Part shown: piece by piece, positions 34,832-42,284 of the stretch
Numbering within the stretch: position 1 is the first letter of the stretch
How the letters are laid out: every line of letters starts with the position of its first letter
Origin: CAZSBB01 sp964605235
Lineage (GTDB): Bacteria; Planctomycetota; Phycisphaerae; Phycisphaerales; Phycisphaeraceae
DNA: 64,000 nt
Reading direction: 5' to 3'
Assembly: GCA_964605235.1 (NCBI GenBank)
Contig: CAZSBB010000013.1
Location: 62,001-126,000 of the forward strand
Made by a program: the position numbers and the translations under genes
Notes under the pieces: generated by a model
The model's database searches: none
The model's input: only the letters and a program-made list of their open reading frames with translations
What the model was told of the DNA's origin: nothing

Positions 34832-35701
34832 AGCACCAGCCCCTCTCCCGCCTCGATCGACCCGCCGGCCGCGCCGCGTTGGAGCCGCCCCATTCGCGCC
34901 CTGGGCGCCGCCGGTTACGCCAGCGCCGACGCCGCCGCCACCACGCTGCGCTACATCGGCGGCATCTGGCTCATGGTCGTGCAAAGCGCCTATTGGATGT
35001 GGCAGGGCCTCACCCGCCGCGTCCGCTTCGGCTGGCCCGCACTCTATTCGCAAATCGTCCGGCTGGGGGTCCGCTCCATCGGTGTCATCACCCTGGTCAG
35101 CGCGTGCATCGGCTTGATCCTGGCGCTGCAGATGTCCCCCCCGCTGGCAGACTTTGGCCAGACGGAAAAAGTCGCCAACATCATCGGCATTGCCGTGTTC
35201 CGCGAACTGGGGCCGCTCATCAGCGCGATCGTGCTCACCGGCTTTGCGGGCGCGTCCATTGCCGCCGAGATCGGCACCATGGCGGTCAATGAGGAAATCG
35301 AAGCCCTCGAAGTCCATGCCCTGAATCCCGTGCGCTTCCTGGTCGTTCCCCGCCTGATGGCGACCGTCATCTCCCTGATTTTCCTCGCGGTGCTGGGCGA
35401 CCTGGTGGCGGTCACCGCCGGCTTCGCCATGGGCACGCTCAAGCTGGGCATCCCGCCGGCGATCTACTACCAGAACACCCTCGACCAGATCGACACCACC
35501 GACTTCTTCACCGGGCTGGCGAAAGCGGCGGTGTTCGGCCTGCTGATCGGCTGCATCGCCTGCTACAACGGCATGCGCGTCTCCGGCGGCGCCGCGGGCG
35601 TCGGCAAAGCCACCACCAACACCGTGGTCCACTCTATCGTCTCGATCATCTTCATGGACCTCATCTTCACCGCCGTCTTCTTCGCCCTCGGCTGGAACTA
35701 A
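34829..35701 (+). CDS. mlaE: MlaE-type ABC transporter permease
   Basis: This is a 290-residue inner-membrane permease of the MlaE family, which moves phospholipids between inner and outer membranes together with an MlaF ATPase and MlaD substrate-binding protein. The family core is clear: VFRELGPLISAIVLTGFAGA, AEIGTMAVNEEIEALEVHAL with the conserved EIGTM-x-V-x-E-E-I-DAL-type block, PRLMATVISLIFL and IACYNGMRVSGGAAGVGKAT. Five or so hydrophobic helices are present. No mlaF or mlaD follows; the next gene is on the other strand, so this is an orphan permease gene here. Confidence 0.92.
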   Translation: MSTSPSPASIDPPAAPRWSRPIRALGAAGYASADAAATTLRYIGGIWLMVVQSAYWMWQGLTRRVRFGWPALYSQIVRLGVRSIGVITLVSACIGLILALQMSPPLADFGQTEKVANIIGIAVFRELGPLISAIVLTGFAGASIAAEIGTMAVNEEIEALEVHALNPVRFLVVPRLMATVISLIFLAVLGDLVAVTAGFAMGTLKLGIPPAIYYQNTLDQIDTTDFFTGLAKAAVFGLLIGCIACYNGMRVSGGAAGVGKATTNTVVHSIVSIIFMDLIFTAVFFALGWN

Positions 35702-35790
35702 CCCCCGGACCCCCGCCGATGAGCCCCCGGCGAATCGGCGCGATTCGCCCAGCCTCCCCGTACCTCCCCCCATCCCCCTGCTGTCTCCCG

Positions 35791-35824
35791 AAAAAAACAC
35801 GCCCATCCGCAAGGACAGGCGTGT
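35791..35824 (-). terminator. Terminator of the small basic protein gene
   Basis: The stem ACACGCC (35797-35803) with GGCGTGT (35818-35824), extended by an inner TCC/GGA pair around a GCAA loop, is followed on the minus strand by a run of T (35797-35791). It lies 54 bases after the stop at 35878. Confidence 0.8.
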
Positions 35825-35877
35825 CAATCGTCAAATGAATGGCAGCGAATCAATCGCCGTCGCGTCATGGTCCAGCT

Positions 35878-36195
35878 TTACGCAGGGGTGACTTCGACGA
35901 ACTTGCTGACGCTCGCCAGGTCGGTCAGGACATCAGCAGTGGCGGTGATGGTGCCGCACTCGCCCGCCAGGCCGCGGATGGGGTGCTGCTTGGGCACGTT
36001 GATTTCCCAGTCCCGCCCGCCGCGCTTGGCGATCCGCAGGTGGGTCTTGCGGGCTTTGCGCAGCCGGGCGTTTTCCGCCTTGACCGCGGCATCCTTGCTC
36101 AGCAGGCGCTCGAGGGTCTTGCGGCCGGCCACATTGGTCGGGGTCTTCACGACTTTCACCTGAATCGCACTGCCCATCTTGATCTTGCTGGCCAT
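35878..36195 (-). CDS. Small basic protein of unknown function
   Basis: This 105-residue, Lys/Arg-rich protein starts MASKIKMGSAIQVKVVKTPT. The stretch KTLERLLSKDAAVKAENARL looks helical, and it is followed by a very basic patch (RLRKARKTHLRIAKRGGRDW) and a beta-rich C-terminus (IRGLAGECGTITATADVLTD). The composition is like a ribosome- or RNA-associated protein, but I recognise no named family. The upstream extension of the ORF (to 36339) shows no coding character. It is monocistronic with a strong terminator, so it is probably well expressed. It is flanked by mlaE (convergent) and purF (divergent). Confidence 0.75.
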   Translation of the reverse strand: MASKIKMGSAIQVKVVKTPTNVAGRKTLERLLSKDAAVKAENARLRKARKTHLRIAKRGGRDWEINVPKQHPIRGLAGECGTITATADVLTDLASVSKFVEVTPA

Positions 36196-36553
36196 GGCCG
36201 ACTCCTTGATCCATCTTGCCTGTCCGCCGGGCCTTCCGGCGAGCCAAGTATTATGCCCGCCCCCCGCCCAGGCGTCAAACGCCGCTCTGGAAGCCGGATT
36301 GGGGGCAAGGAAGTCGATGCATTCTGTGCGTCCGGGCACGGTCGGACAACTTGCCTCTCACAGAGGCACAGAGCCACGGAGCAGGCCGTGGCAGAAACTC
36401 GACGGTCATTCTCTCAACTCAGCTTCCGCAAAAAAATGGGCCGCCGCAAGTGCTGGCACGCAGCAGCGCAACCACAGCTTGACCGTACCTTCACGCTCGG
36501 CTACCGTTCCCTCTGAACGGATTCACAATCTTCACCGCCCACCCAGCCGCGCC
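36196..36553. other. Divergent intergenic region upstream of purF with a dispersed repeat
   Basis: No gene is supported in these 358 bases. Positions 36355-36381 (CTCTCACAGAGGCACAGAGC followed by CACGGAG) match the right arm of the inverted repeat at 4379-4410 with few differences. A CACAAT at 36525-36530 could be the purF -10 element. Confidence 0.5.
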
Positions 36554-37969
36554 ATGACTCAGGAAGCCAAGGATAAATGTGGCGTCTTCGGCATTTGGGG
36601 GCCGAAAGACTCCAGCTATCTCACTTACACCGCGCTCTACGCCCAGCAGCATCGCGGGCAGGAGTCGGCGGGGATCGCCGTAACCGATGGGCGCGAACTG
36701 CAGGCGCATGTCGGCATGGGGCTGGTTCCCGAGGTGTTCACCCCAGCCGTGCTCGATCGGCTGACCGGGCTGGCCGCCATCGGCCATAACCGCTACTCCA
36801 CCACCGGCTCGAGCATCAGCGACAACGCCCAACCCCTCCTGCGCGAATACATCGGCGGGCAGGTCGCAGTCGGCCACAACGGCAATCTCATCAACGCCCG
36901 CGTCCTGCGCGATGAGTACGAACGCCGCGGCCACATCTTCCGCACCACCACCGACACCGAGGTCATCATCCACCTGCTGGCGTCGCATCATCTGGAACAC
37001 GATGACCCCCTGGTCGCCACGCTGACCCACCTGCAGGGGGCGTACAGCCTGGTCTTCCTCTACCCCGACCGCATCGAGGCCGTGCGCGATCCCTGGGGCT
37101 GGCGCCCGCTGGTGCTGGGGCAGATGCCCTCGGGCGCCTGGTGCGTCGCCAGCGAAACGGTCGCCTTCGACGCCATCGGCGCCAAGCTGGTGCGCGAGGT
37201 GGAGCCCGGCGAAATCGTCACCCTCAACGACCAGGGCGTCAGCTCCCGCCGCTTCGCCGAAGCCCAGGAGCCGGCCCACTGCATTTTCGAGCATGTGTAC
37301 TTCGCCAACCCCAGCAGCCAGGTGTACGGCGAAACCGTGCAGGTGGTCCGCGAACTGCTCGGGGAAAAGCTTGCCGCCGAAGCCCCGGTGGACGCCGACT
37401 GCGTGATTCCCATGCCGGACTCCGGCCGCTCGGCGGCGCTGGGTTACGCCCGCGCCAGCGGCATCCCCTTCCGCGAAGGCATCGTGCCCAACCGCTATGT
37501 GGGCCGCACCTTCATCAAGCCCACGCAGAACCAGCGCGACCTGGCGGTGCAGCTCAAGCTCAATGCCGTGCGTGAAATCATCGACGGCAAGCGCCTGATC
37601 GTCGTGGACGACTCCATCGTCCGCGGCACCACCACCCGCGCCAAGATGATCCAGCTGCGCAAAGCCGGTGCCCGGGAAATCCACCTGCGCATCAGCTGCC
37701 CGCCCATCCGCCATCCGTGCTACTTCGGCGTCGACTTCTCCGACCCCAACCAGCTCGTCGCCAAGGATCGCACGGTCAAGGAAATCGCAGACTTCCTCGG
37801 CGTCGACAGCCTGCACTACCTCTCGCTCGACGGCATGCTCAGTTGCGTCAAGCATCCCAAGCAGCACTACTGCACCGCCTGCTTCAGCGGGTTCTACCGC
37901 CTGAACGTGGACAACCCGGTCAGCAAGCTCGACCTGGAACGCCACCAACTGAAAATGTTCGGCGCGTAA
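36554..37969 (+). CDS. purF: Amidophosphoribosyltransferase
   Basis: PurF makes 5-phosphoribosylamine from PRPP and glutamine, the first committed step of purine synthesis. The 471-residue protein starts MTQEAKDKCGVFGI. Removal of an 8-residue propeptide would expose Cys9 as the N-terminal nucleophile of the glutaminase domain (RGQESAGIAV, then IGHNRYSTTG). The C-terminal phosphoribosyltransferase domain has the PRPP loop LIVVDDSIVRGTTTRAKM. Cysteines in EPAHCIFEH, CPPIRHPC and HYCTACFSGF suggest the Bacillus-type enzyme with a [4Fe-4S] cluster. It is a single gene followed by the tandem repeat array. Confidence 0.96.
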   Translation: MTQEAKDKCGVFGIWGPKDSSYLTYTALYAQQHRGQESAGIAVTDGRELQAHVGMGLVPEVFTPAVLDRLTGLAAIGHNRYSTTGSSISDNAQPLLREYIGGQVAVGHNGNLINARVLRDEYERRGHIFRTTTDTEVIIHLLASHHLEHDDPLVATLTHLQGAYSLVFLYPDRIEAVRDPWGWRPLVLGQMPSGAWCVASETVAFDAIGAKLVREVEPGEIVTLNDQGVSSRRFAEAQEPAHCIFEHVYFANPSSQVYGETVQVVRELLGEKLAAEAPVDADCVIPMPDSGRSAALGYARASGIPFREGIVPNRYVGRTFIKPTQNQRDLAVQLKLNAVREIIDGKRLIVVDDSIVRGTTTRAKMIQLRKAGAREIHLRISCPPIRHPCYFGVDFSDPNQLVAKDRTVKEIADFLGVDSLHYLSLDGMLSCVKHPKQHYCTACFSGFYRLNVDNPVSKLDLERHQLKMFGA

Positions 37970-38021
37970 CCACCTTCATCAGGCGCCGCAGCACCACGAC
38001 GCCACGACGTCAAATCGCTTT

Positions 38022-38636
38022 ACGAGCCGGAAGCGTCAGCGACGGGTACAGCGCCCGGCCGCCAAAGCATCATCTGTTCATCATGAACCCGTCGGACGCC
38101 ACGCGCCCTACCCCTCGCTCACGCTTCGGGCTCGTAGTTCCCATCGTTGCATTGCATCACCACGACACTGCAGCGCCCAATTGTTGAACGAGCCGGAAGC
38201 GTCAGCGACGGGTACAGCGCCCGGCCGCCAAAGCAGCATCTGTTCATGATGGACCCGTCGGACGCCACGCGCCCTGCCCCTCGCTCACGCTTCGGGCTCG
38301 TACTTCCCATCGTTGCATTGCAGCACCACGACACTGCAGCGCCCAATTACTTTACGAGCCGGAAGCGTCAGCGACGGGTACAGCGTCCGACCGCCAAAGC
38401 ATCAGTTGTTCATCATGGACCCGTCGGACGCCACGCGCCCTGCCCCTCGCTCACGCTTCGGGCTCGTACTTCCCATCGTTGCATTGCAGCACCACGACAC
38501 TGCAGCGCCCAATTGCTGAACGAGCCGGAAGCGTCAGCGACGGGTACAGCGCCCGGCCGCCAAAGCATCATCTGTTCATCATGGACCCATCGGACGCCAC
38601 GCGCCCTGCCCCTCGCTCACGCTTCGGGCTCGTTTT
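38022..38636. repeat. Tandem array of four 166-bp repeats
   Basis: Copies begin at 38022, 38188, 38354 and 38520, an exact period of 166; the last ends at about 38636. Each unit consists of an element of about 115 bp with inverted ends (ACGAGCCGGAAGCGTCAGCG at the left, CGCTCACGCTTCGGGCTCGT at the right) and a linker of about 50 bp (CTTCCCATCGTTGCATTGCA onward). Copies differ by a few substitutions only. The array fills the gap between convergent purF and cca, and the last copy supplies the final codons of cca. ORFs inside it (for example 38147-38650) are not genes. Positions 37970-38021 hold a partial linker-like sequence. Confidence 0.92.
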
Positions 38637-39867
38637 GTCCAGCGCTATGAGCCTGCAACCACCGCAGCGCCGACGCCCGATCCGTCAAACGTCCTTCCAA
38701 CTGCGCGTCGTACGCTGCGTACAGCAGCTGCCCCACCCGTCGACCGGGCGTCATGCCCAGTGCCAAAAGGTCGTCACCACTGACCAGCGGCAGCGGGGCA
38801 ACGCCACTCGCCTGTAATGCAGGAACATCCTGTTGCAACGCCGCCTCCAGGCGGGCGAACTCCGGCTGACCGCTCAGCGCCCGCACCAGCAGCCGCGCGG
38901 ATGCCCAGCGCGGCCGGGCGAGCAGTCGCTTGCGCTGGGCGACCGTCAACCGTTCCCACGCCCGTGCATCCTGTGCTGCCGTCAAGGTGTCACGCAGGTC
39001 GTCACGCACCTGATTGCTCAGCGACAGCGCCCGGCGCCATCCGGTAAGCGTGCGTGGGGCGGCCGGCAAACCATGCCGCTGCGCCAGCCACGTCGCCAGC
39101 ACAAGTGCGACATCCGGCCCGGCGTCATGCAATTCCGCCAGCGTTCGCAACGGAGCAGGGTCGCTTTCCTGGTGTTCCTCATTGAGCGTGGGGCCGTCGA
39201 GCCGCAGGTGTTCAATCTGCTCCAGCGCTGCCGCAAAACGCGGGAGCTGCGCCATCGCCAGCACTTCCTGCCCGATGCGTTCCCGGCTGATCTGCCCCAG
39301 GTAACGGGCGTGGTTGGCGATCGCCCGGGCTGTGCGGGTTTCGATGGTGAAGTCCAGCCGGGCGGCAAACCGCACCGCGCGCAGCATGCGCAGGTAGTCC
39401 TCGGCAAAACGCTGGTCGGGATCGCCGATGGCGCGGATCACCTTCGCCTGTAAATCCGCCTGACCCGCCACATAGTCAATGATCTGCTCGCTCAGCGGAT
39501 CGTAAAACAGTCCGTTGATGGTGAAGTCACGGCGCTGGGCGTCACGCTGGGCGTCGCAGAACTGCACGCCGTCGGGACGTCGACCGTCCTGGTAGCCCCA
39601 TTCGGTGCGGAAGGTGGCGACTTCAATGGCGCCCCCCCCGAGTTTGACCAGCACGACGCCGAACGCTTCGCCGACGAATTGCGTCTGGCGAAACAGGGCG
39701 CGCACCTGCAGCGGGTGGGCGTCGGTGGCGACGTCGTAATCCTTCGGCTCCCGCCCCAGCAGTTGATCGCGCACGCAACCACCGGCGAGGTAGGCGACGT
39801 GCCCCGCTGCCTGCAAGGTTCGCACAATCATCACCGCCGCATCACGCGGCGACCGGGACGGCTTCAT
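38617..39867 (-). CDS. cca: CCA tRNA nucleotidyltransferase
   Basis: This 416-residue class II nucleotidyltransferase adds or repairs the 3' CCA of tRNAs (and tmRNA). Motifs: AYLAGGCVRDQLLGREPKDYD with the DxD-type metal site (DYDVAT), RRDFTINGLFYDP, and the RNA-binding head region RFAEDYLRMLRAVRFAARLD. Its presence fits the ssrA gene in this window, which lacks an encoded CCA. Its last residues (NEPEA) come from the end of the 166-bp repeat array. The ATG at 39867 sits 7 bases after a TACAAT box; the ATG at 39876 overlaps that box and is less likely. Confidence 0.93.
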   Translation of the reverse strand: MKPSRSPRDAAVMIVRTLQAAGHVAYLAGGCVRDQLLGREPKDYDVATDAHPLQVRALFRQTQFVGEAFGVVLVKLGGGAIEVATFRTEWGYQDGRRPDGVQFCDAQRDAQRRDFTINGLFYDPLSEQIIDYVAGQADLQAKVIRAIGDPDQRFAEDYLRMLRAVRFAARLDFTIETRTARAIANHARYLGQISRERIGQEVLAMAQLPRFAAALEQIEHLRLDGPTLNEEHQESDPAPLRTLAELHDAGPDVALVLATWLAQRHGLPAAPRTLTGWRRALSLSNQVRDDLRDTLTAAQDARAWERLTVAQRKRLLARPRWASARLLVRALSGQPEFARLEAALQQDVPALQASGVAPLPLVSGDDLLALGMTPGRRVGQLLYAAYDAQLEGRLTDRASALRWLQAHSAGQNEPEA

Positions 39868-39880
39868 CCGAGCCATTGTA
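39865..39880 (-). promoter_or_regulatory. -10-like box directly before the cca ATG (possible leaderless start)
   Basis: On the minus strand TACAAT (39880-39875) is followed by 7 bases (GGCTCGG) and the ATG at 39867. It is the same layout as at scpB, mlaE and the Kef-type gene. Confidence 0.45.
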
Positions 39881-40022
39881 TGACAGGCCCACAGCTGCGC
39901 CAGTTTTCACGCCACACGCAAACCGCTGCGCCCCGACGCCAGGCGTCGCCGGGTCGGAAACGATGCGGGGCATCGGGGTCGCCTTGTTTCCCGCGCTTGA
40001 CCACGGAATAATGCCCTGACTC

Positions 40023-41174
40023 ATGAGTGCTGCCGTCCTCCAGGTTGCCGACAGTCACGCCGCCCGCCGCGCCGCCCAGCAGGCCGGGCAGGTGCTGTCG
40101 CGTGGCGGGGTGGTCGTGTTCCCCACGGAAACGGTTTATGGCCTGGCGGCGGCGGCGGAGCAGGTGGAAGGTTGCCGCAAGCTGGCGCAACTCGCTCAAG
40201 CCGGCAGCGGCGATGCGGGCGTCTTTGCCGTGCATCTGTCCTCCCCTGACGATGCGGCAAAGTATGTCAATCTGGACATCCCCCTGGTGCGCCGACTGGT
40301 CCGCAAACTTCTGCCGGGCCCGGTCACCCTGCTGGTGGAAGTTACCCCTCAGGTGCGCCAACAACGCCTGGCGCAATTGAAGCTCAGTGCGGAAGTCAGC
40401 GCCCGCCTGTATACCTCCGATCATGTCGTCGCCTTGCGCTGCCCGGACCACGACCTGGCGCAGCAAGTGCTCGCCAGCGTGCCCGGCCCGGTGCTGGCGG
40501 CGAGCGCTCCGGGCGCCGCCGGCCGACCGGTGCATCAAGTCAGCGATCTGGGTGGTCTGACCCAACAAGTGGACCTGGTGATCGACGCCGGCCACGCCAC
40601 CTACGCCAAGCCTTCCACCGTGGTGCGCATCGTCGGCACAACTGCCGCCACCGCGCACTGGCGGCTGGAACGCGAAGGCGTGTACGACGAACGCTTCCTG
40701 CGCAAACTGCTGGCGTGGCGGCTGCTGCTGGTCTGCTCGGGCAACACCTGTCGTTCGCCGATGGCGCAGGGCCTCGCTCGGCAGTTGCTCGCCGAGGCGC
40801 GCGGGCTGGCGGTCGAGGACCTGGAGTCGGCGGGCATCGTCGTCACCTCGGCAGGCACCTCGGCGCTGCCGGGCCTGGCCGCCTCCCCCCAGGCGGTGCA
40901 GGCGCTGCGGGCCCAGGGGATTGATCTGAGCAGTCATCGCTCGCGCCCGCTGACGCCCGACTTGCTGCATGAAGCGGATGTGGTCTACTGCATGACGCAG
41001 ACGCATCGTCAGGCGGTGCTGGCGCTGGACCGGACCGCTGGGGACAAAACCTTGTTGCTGGATGAACGCGGGGATGTCAGTGATCCCTTCGGCGCTGATC
41101 TGGCGGTGTATGAGCGCAGCGCCCAGCAGATACGCCAGGCCCTGCAAAGCCGACTGAAGGAGCAACAGCCATGA
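40023..41174 (+). CDS. Fusion of TsaC/Sua5 (threonylcarbamoyl-AMP synthase) and low-molecular-weight phosphatase
   Basis: Residues 1-225 form a YrdC/TsaC domain (GGVVVFPTETVYGLAAAA, KLLPGPVTLLVEV and KPSTVVRIVG), which makes threonylcarbamoyl-AMP for the t6A37 modification of tRNA. Residues 230-383 are a low-molecular-weight protein-tyrosine-phosphatase domain with the P-loop VCSGNTCRSPMAQG (C-x5-R-S) and the acidic loop DERGDVSDPFGADLAVY. Both active-site regions appear intact. The 383-residue length matches the sum of the two families. It overlaps rpiB by 4 bases. The functional reason for the fusion is unclear. Confidence 0.92.
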   Translation: MSAAVLQVADSHAARRAAQQAGQVLSRGGVVVFPTETVYGLAAAAEQVEGCRKLAQLAQAGSGDAGVFAVHLSSPDDAAKYVNLDIPLVRRLVRKLLPGPVTLLVEVTPQVRQQRLAQLKLSAEVSARLYTSDHVVALRCPDHDLAQQVLASVPGPVLAASAPGAAGRPVHQVSDLGGLTQQVDLVIDAGHATYAKPSTVVRIVGTTAATAHWRLEREGVYDERFLRKLLAWRLLLVCSGNTCRSPMAQGLARQLLAEARGLAVEDLESAGIVVTSAGTSALPGLAASPQAVQALRAQGIDLSSHRSRPLTPDLLHEADVVYCMTQTHRQAVLALDRTAGDKTLLLDERGDVSDPFGADLAVYERSAQQIRQALQSRLKEQQP

Positions 41175-41641
41175 AGATCGCCCTGGGCGCCGACCATCGC
41201 GGCATGGACACCATTCGTCAGCTCGGCGACGTGCTGCGCAGCGAAGGCCACGAGCTGCTGCCGGTGGGCGTGTGCGATGACCGCAGCGTCGACTACCCCG
41301 ACACGGCGTATCCCGTGGGCCAGGCGGTGGCGCAGGGACAGGCGCAGCGCGGCATCCTGATCTGCGGCTCAGGCATCGGCATGTCGATCGCCGCGAACAA
41401 AGTCGACGGCGTCCGTGCTGCCCTGGTGCATGATGAAGTGGGCGCGGAGATGTCCCGCCGGCACAACAACGCCAACGTGCTGTGCCTCTCGGCGGACATG
41501 CTCGGCCAACGCATCATCGAAATGATCGTGCGCAAATGGCTGAACACGGAATTCGAAGGCGGCCGGCATGAACGCCGGGTGGAAAAGATCACCGCCATCG
41601 AGCAGGGCAAAGATCCGTCGAGCCTGGGCGGCGCTGCGTAA
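41171..41641 (+). CDS. rpiB: Ribose-5-phosphate isomerase B
   Basis: RpiB interconverts ribose 5-phosphate and ribulose 5-phosphate in the pentose phosphate pathway. The 156-residue protein has the normal length and family signatures: IALGADHRGMDTIRQL (active-site Asp/His), RGILICGSGIGMSIAANKV with the catalytic Cys, and EMSRRHNNANVLCLSADMLG. The start overlaps the stop of the TsaC fusion gene (ATGA), so the two are co-translated. Confidence 0.96.
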   Translation: MKIALGADHRGMDTIRQLGDVLRSEGHELLPVGVCDDRSVDYPDTAYPVGQAVAQGQAQRGILICGSGIGMSIAANKVDGVRAALVHDEVGAEMSRRHNNANVLCLSADMLGQRIIEMIVRKWLNTEFEGGRHERRVEKITAIEQGKDPSSLGGAA

Positions 41642-41695
41642 TCCGCCGAGCAGCGCCAGCGCGATGGTCTGTCATTGCACAGCGACATCCAACGC

Positions 41696-41773
41696 ACCCG
41701 CCGACTGGCGTCGGCGGCTCTGAACAACCAACGACCTTTGCCCCTTCCGAGCCGCCGACGCCAGTCGGCGGGT
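41696..41773. repeat. Perfect inverted repeat with 25-bp arms
   Basis: Arm 41696-41720 (ACCCGCCGACTGGCGTCGGC onward) is the exact reverse complement of 41749-41773, with a 28-base loop. It lies in the space between rpiB and the ssrA promoter and could end rpiB transcription or be a palindromic mobile repeat. No transposase is nearby. Confidence 0.75.
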
Positions 41774-41841
41774 AGCGTTCACCCCCCGCGCCCTTCGCCG
41801 CCTTCGCTGCTGCGTCTCCTCGACCGGGGGTAAAAGTTTGT

Positions 41842-41871
41842 TTGGTATTTGGCCAATGTGCAGGCTATAAT
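41842..41871 (+). promoter_or_regulatory. ssrA promoter
   Basis: TATAAT (41866-41871) is a consensus -10. TTGGTA (41842-41847), 18 bases upstream, is a plausible -35. Transcription would begin near 41878, leaving a short leader to be removed by RNase P before the mature 5' end at 41900. Confidence 0.75.
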
Positions 41872-41899
41872 GCGTTGCTCGCTTCGTTCTTTGACAATT

Positions 41900-42284
41900 G
41901 GGGCCGACTGGTATCGACCGGATGGTGACGACACGTCGTGGCATGCCGAGGTGTACGCTGGCCTCGTAAAAAAGCGTACAAACCCATAAATGCCAATGAC
42001 AGCAACCCTGTTCTGGCTCGAATCGGCTTTAACCAGCCGGTTCGCCTGGCTGCCTAAAACGCAGCCGCGTCTTTCCGCCGTTTGTCTGTGGCGACGGTCA
42101 GGCGAAAGATCAGCAGACTCGCCCAACCCTGGCGTGACAGCAGGGACGGGCTAAACCTCACTGTGACTGGATGCACCGAATGCCGTCGTGGGCAGCCGGG
42201 GCATCAAGATCAAAGCCACGAATAAGCATGTAGAGGCGACGCGCCGGCCATCACGGGACGGGGGTTCAACTCCCCCCGGCTCCA
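41900..42284 (+). ncRNA. ssrA: tmRNA
   Basis: tmRNA frees stalled ribosomes by acting as tRNA-Ala and as a short mRNA that tags the nascent protein for proteolysis. The 5' end GGGGCCGACTGGTATCGACC and the 3' end CGGGGGTTCAACTCCCCCCG with GGCTCCA form the tRNA-like domain; GGGGCCG pairs with CGGCTCC. The tag reading frame starts at GCC 41992 and stops at TAA 42055-42057. It encodes 21 residues beginning ANDSNPVLARIG and ending QPVRLAA, the usual Leu-Ala-Ala protease signal. The 3' CCA is not encoded (TCT follows), so cca is needed. The last 29 bases are part of the att core of the adjoining genomic island. Confidence 0.95.

Noticed and set aside
38022..38636. Possible CRISPR array
   Set aside because: The units are 166 bp with conserved interior and linker. 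There are no short repeats with unique spacers and no cas genes.
38147..38650. Plus-strand ORF with repeated peptide units
   Set aside because: It is created by the tandem repeat period and has no ribosome binding site or family features.
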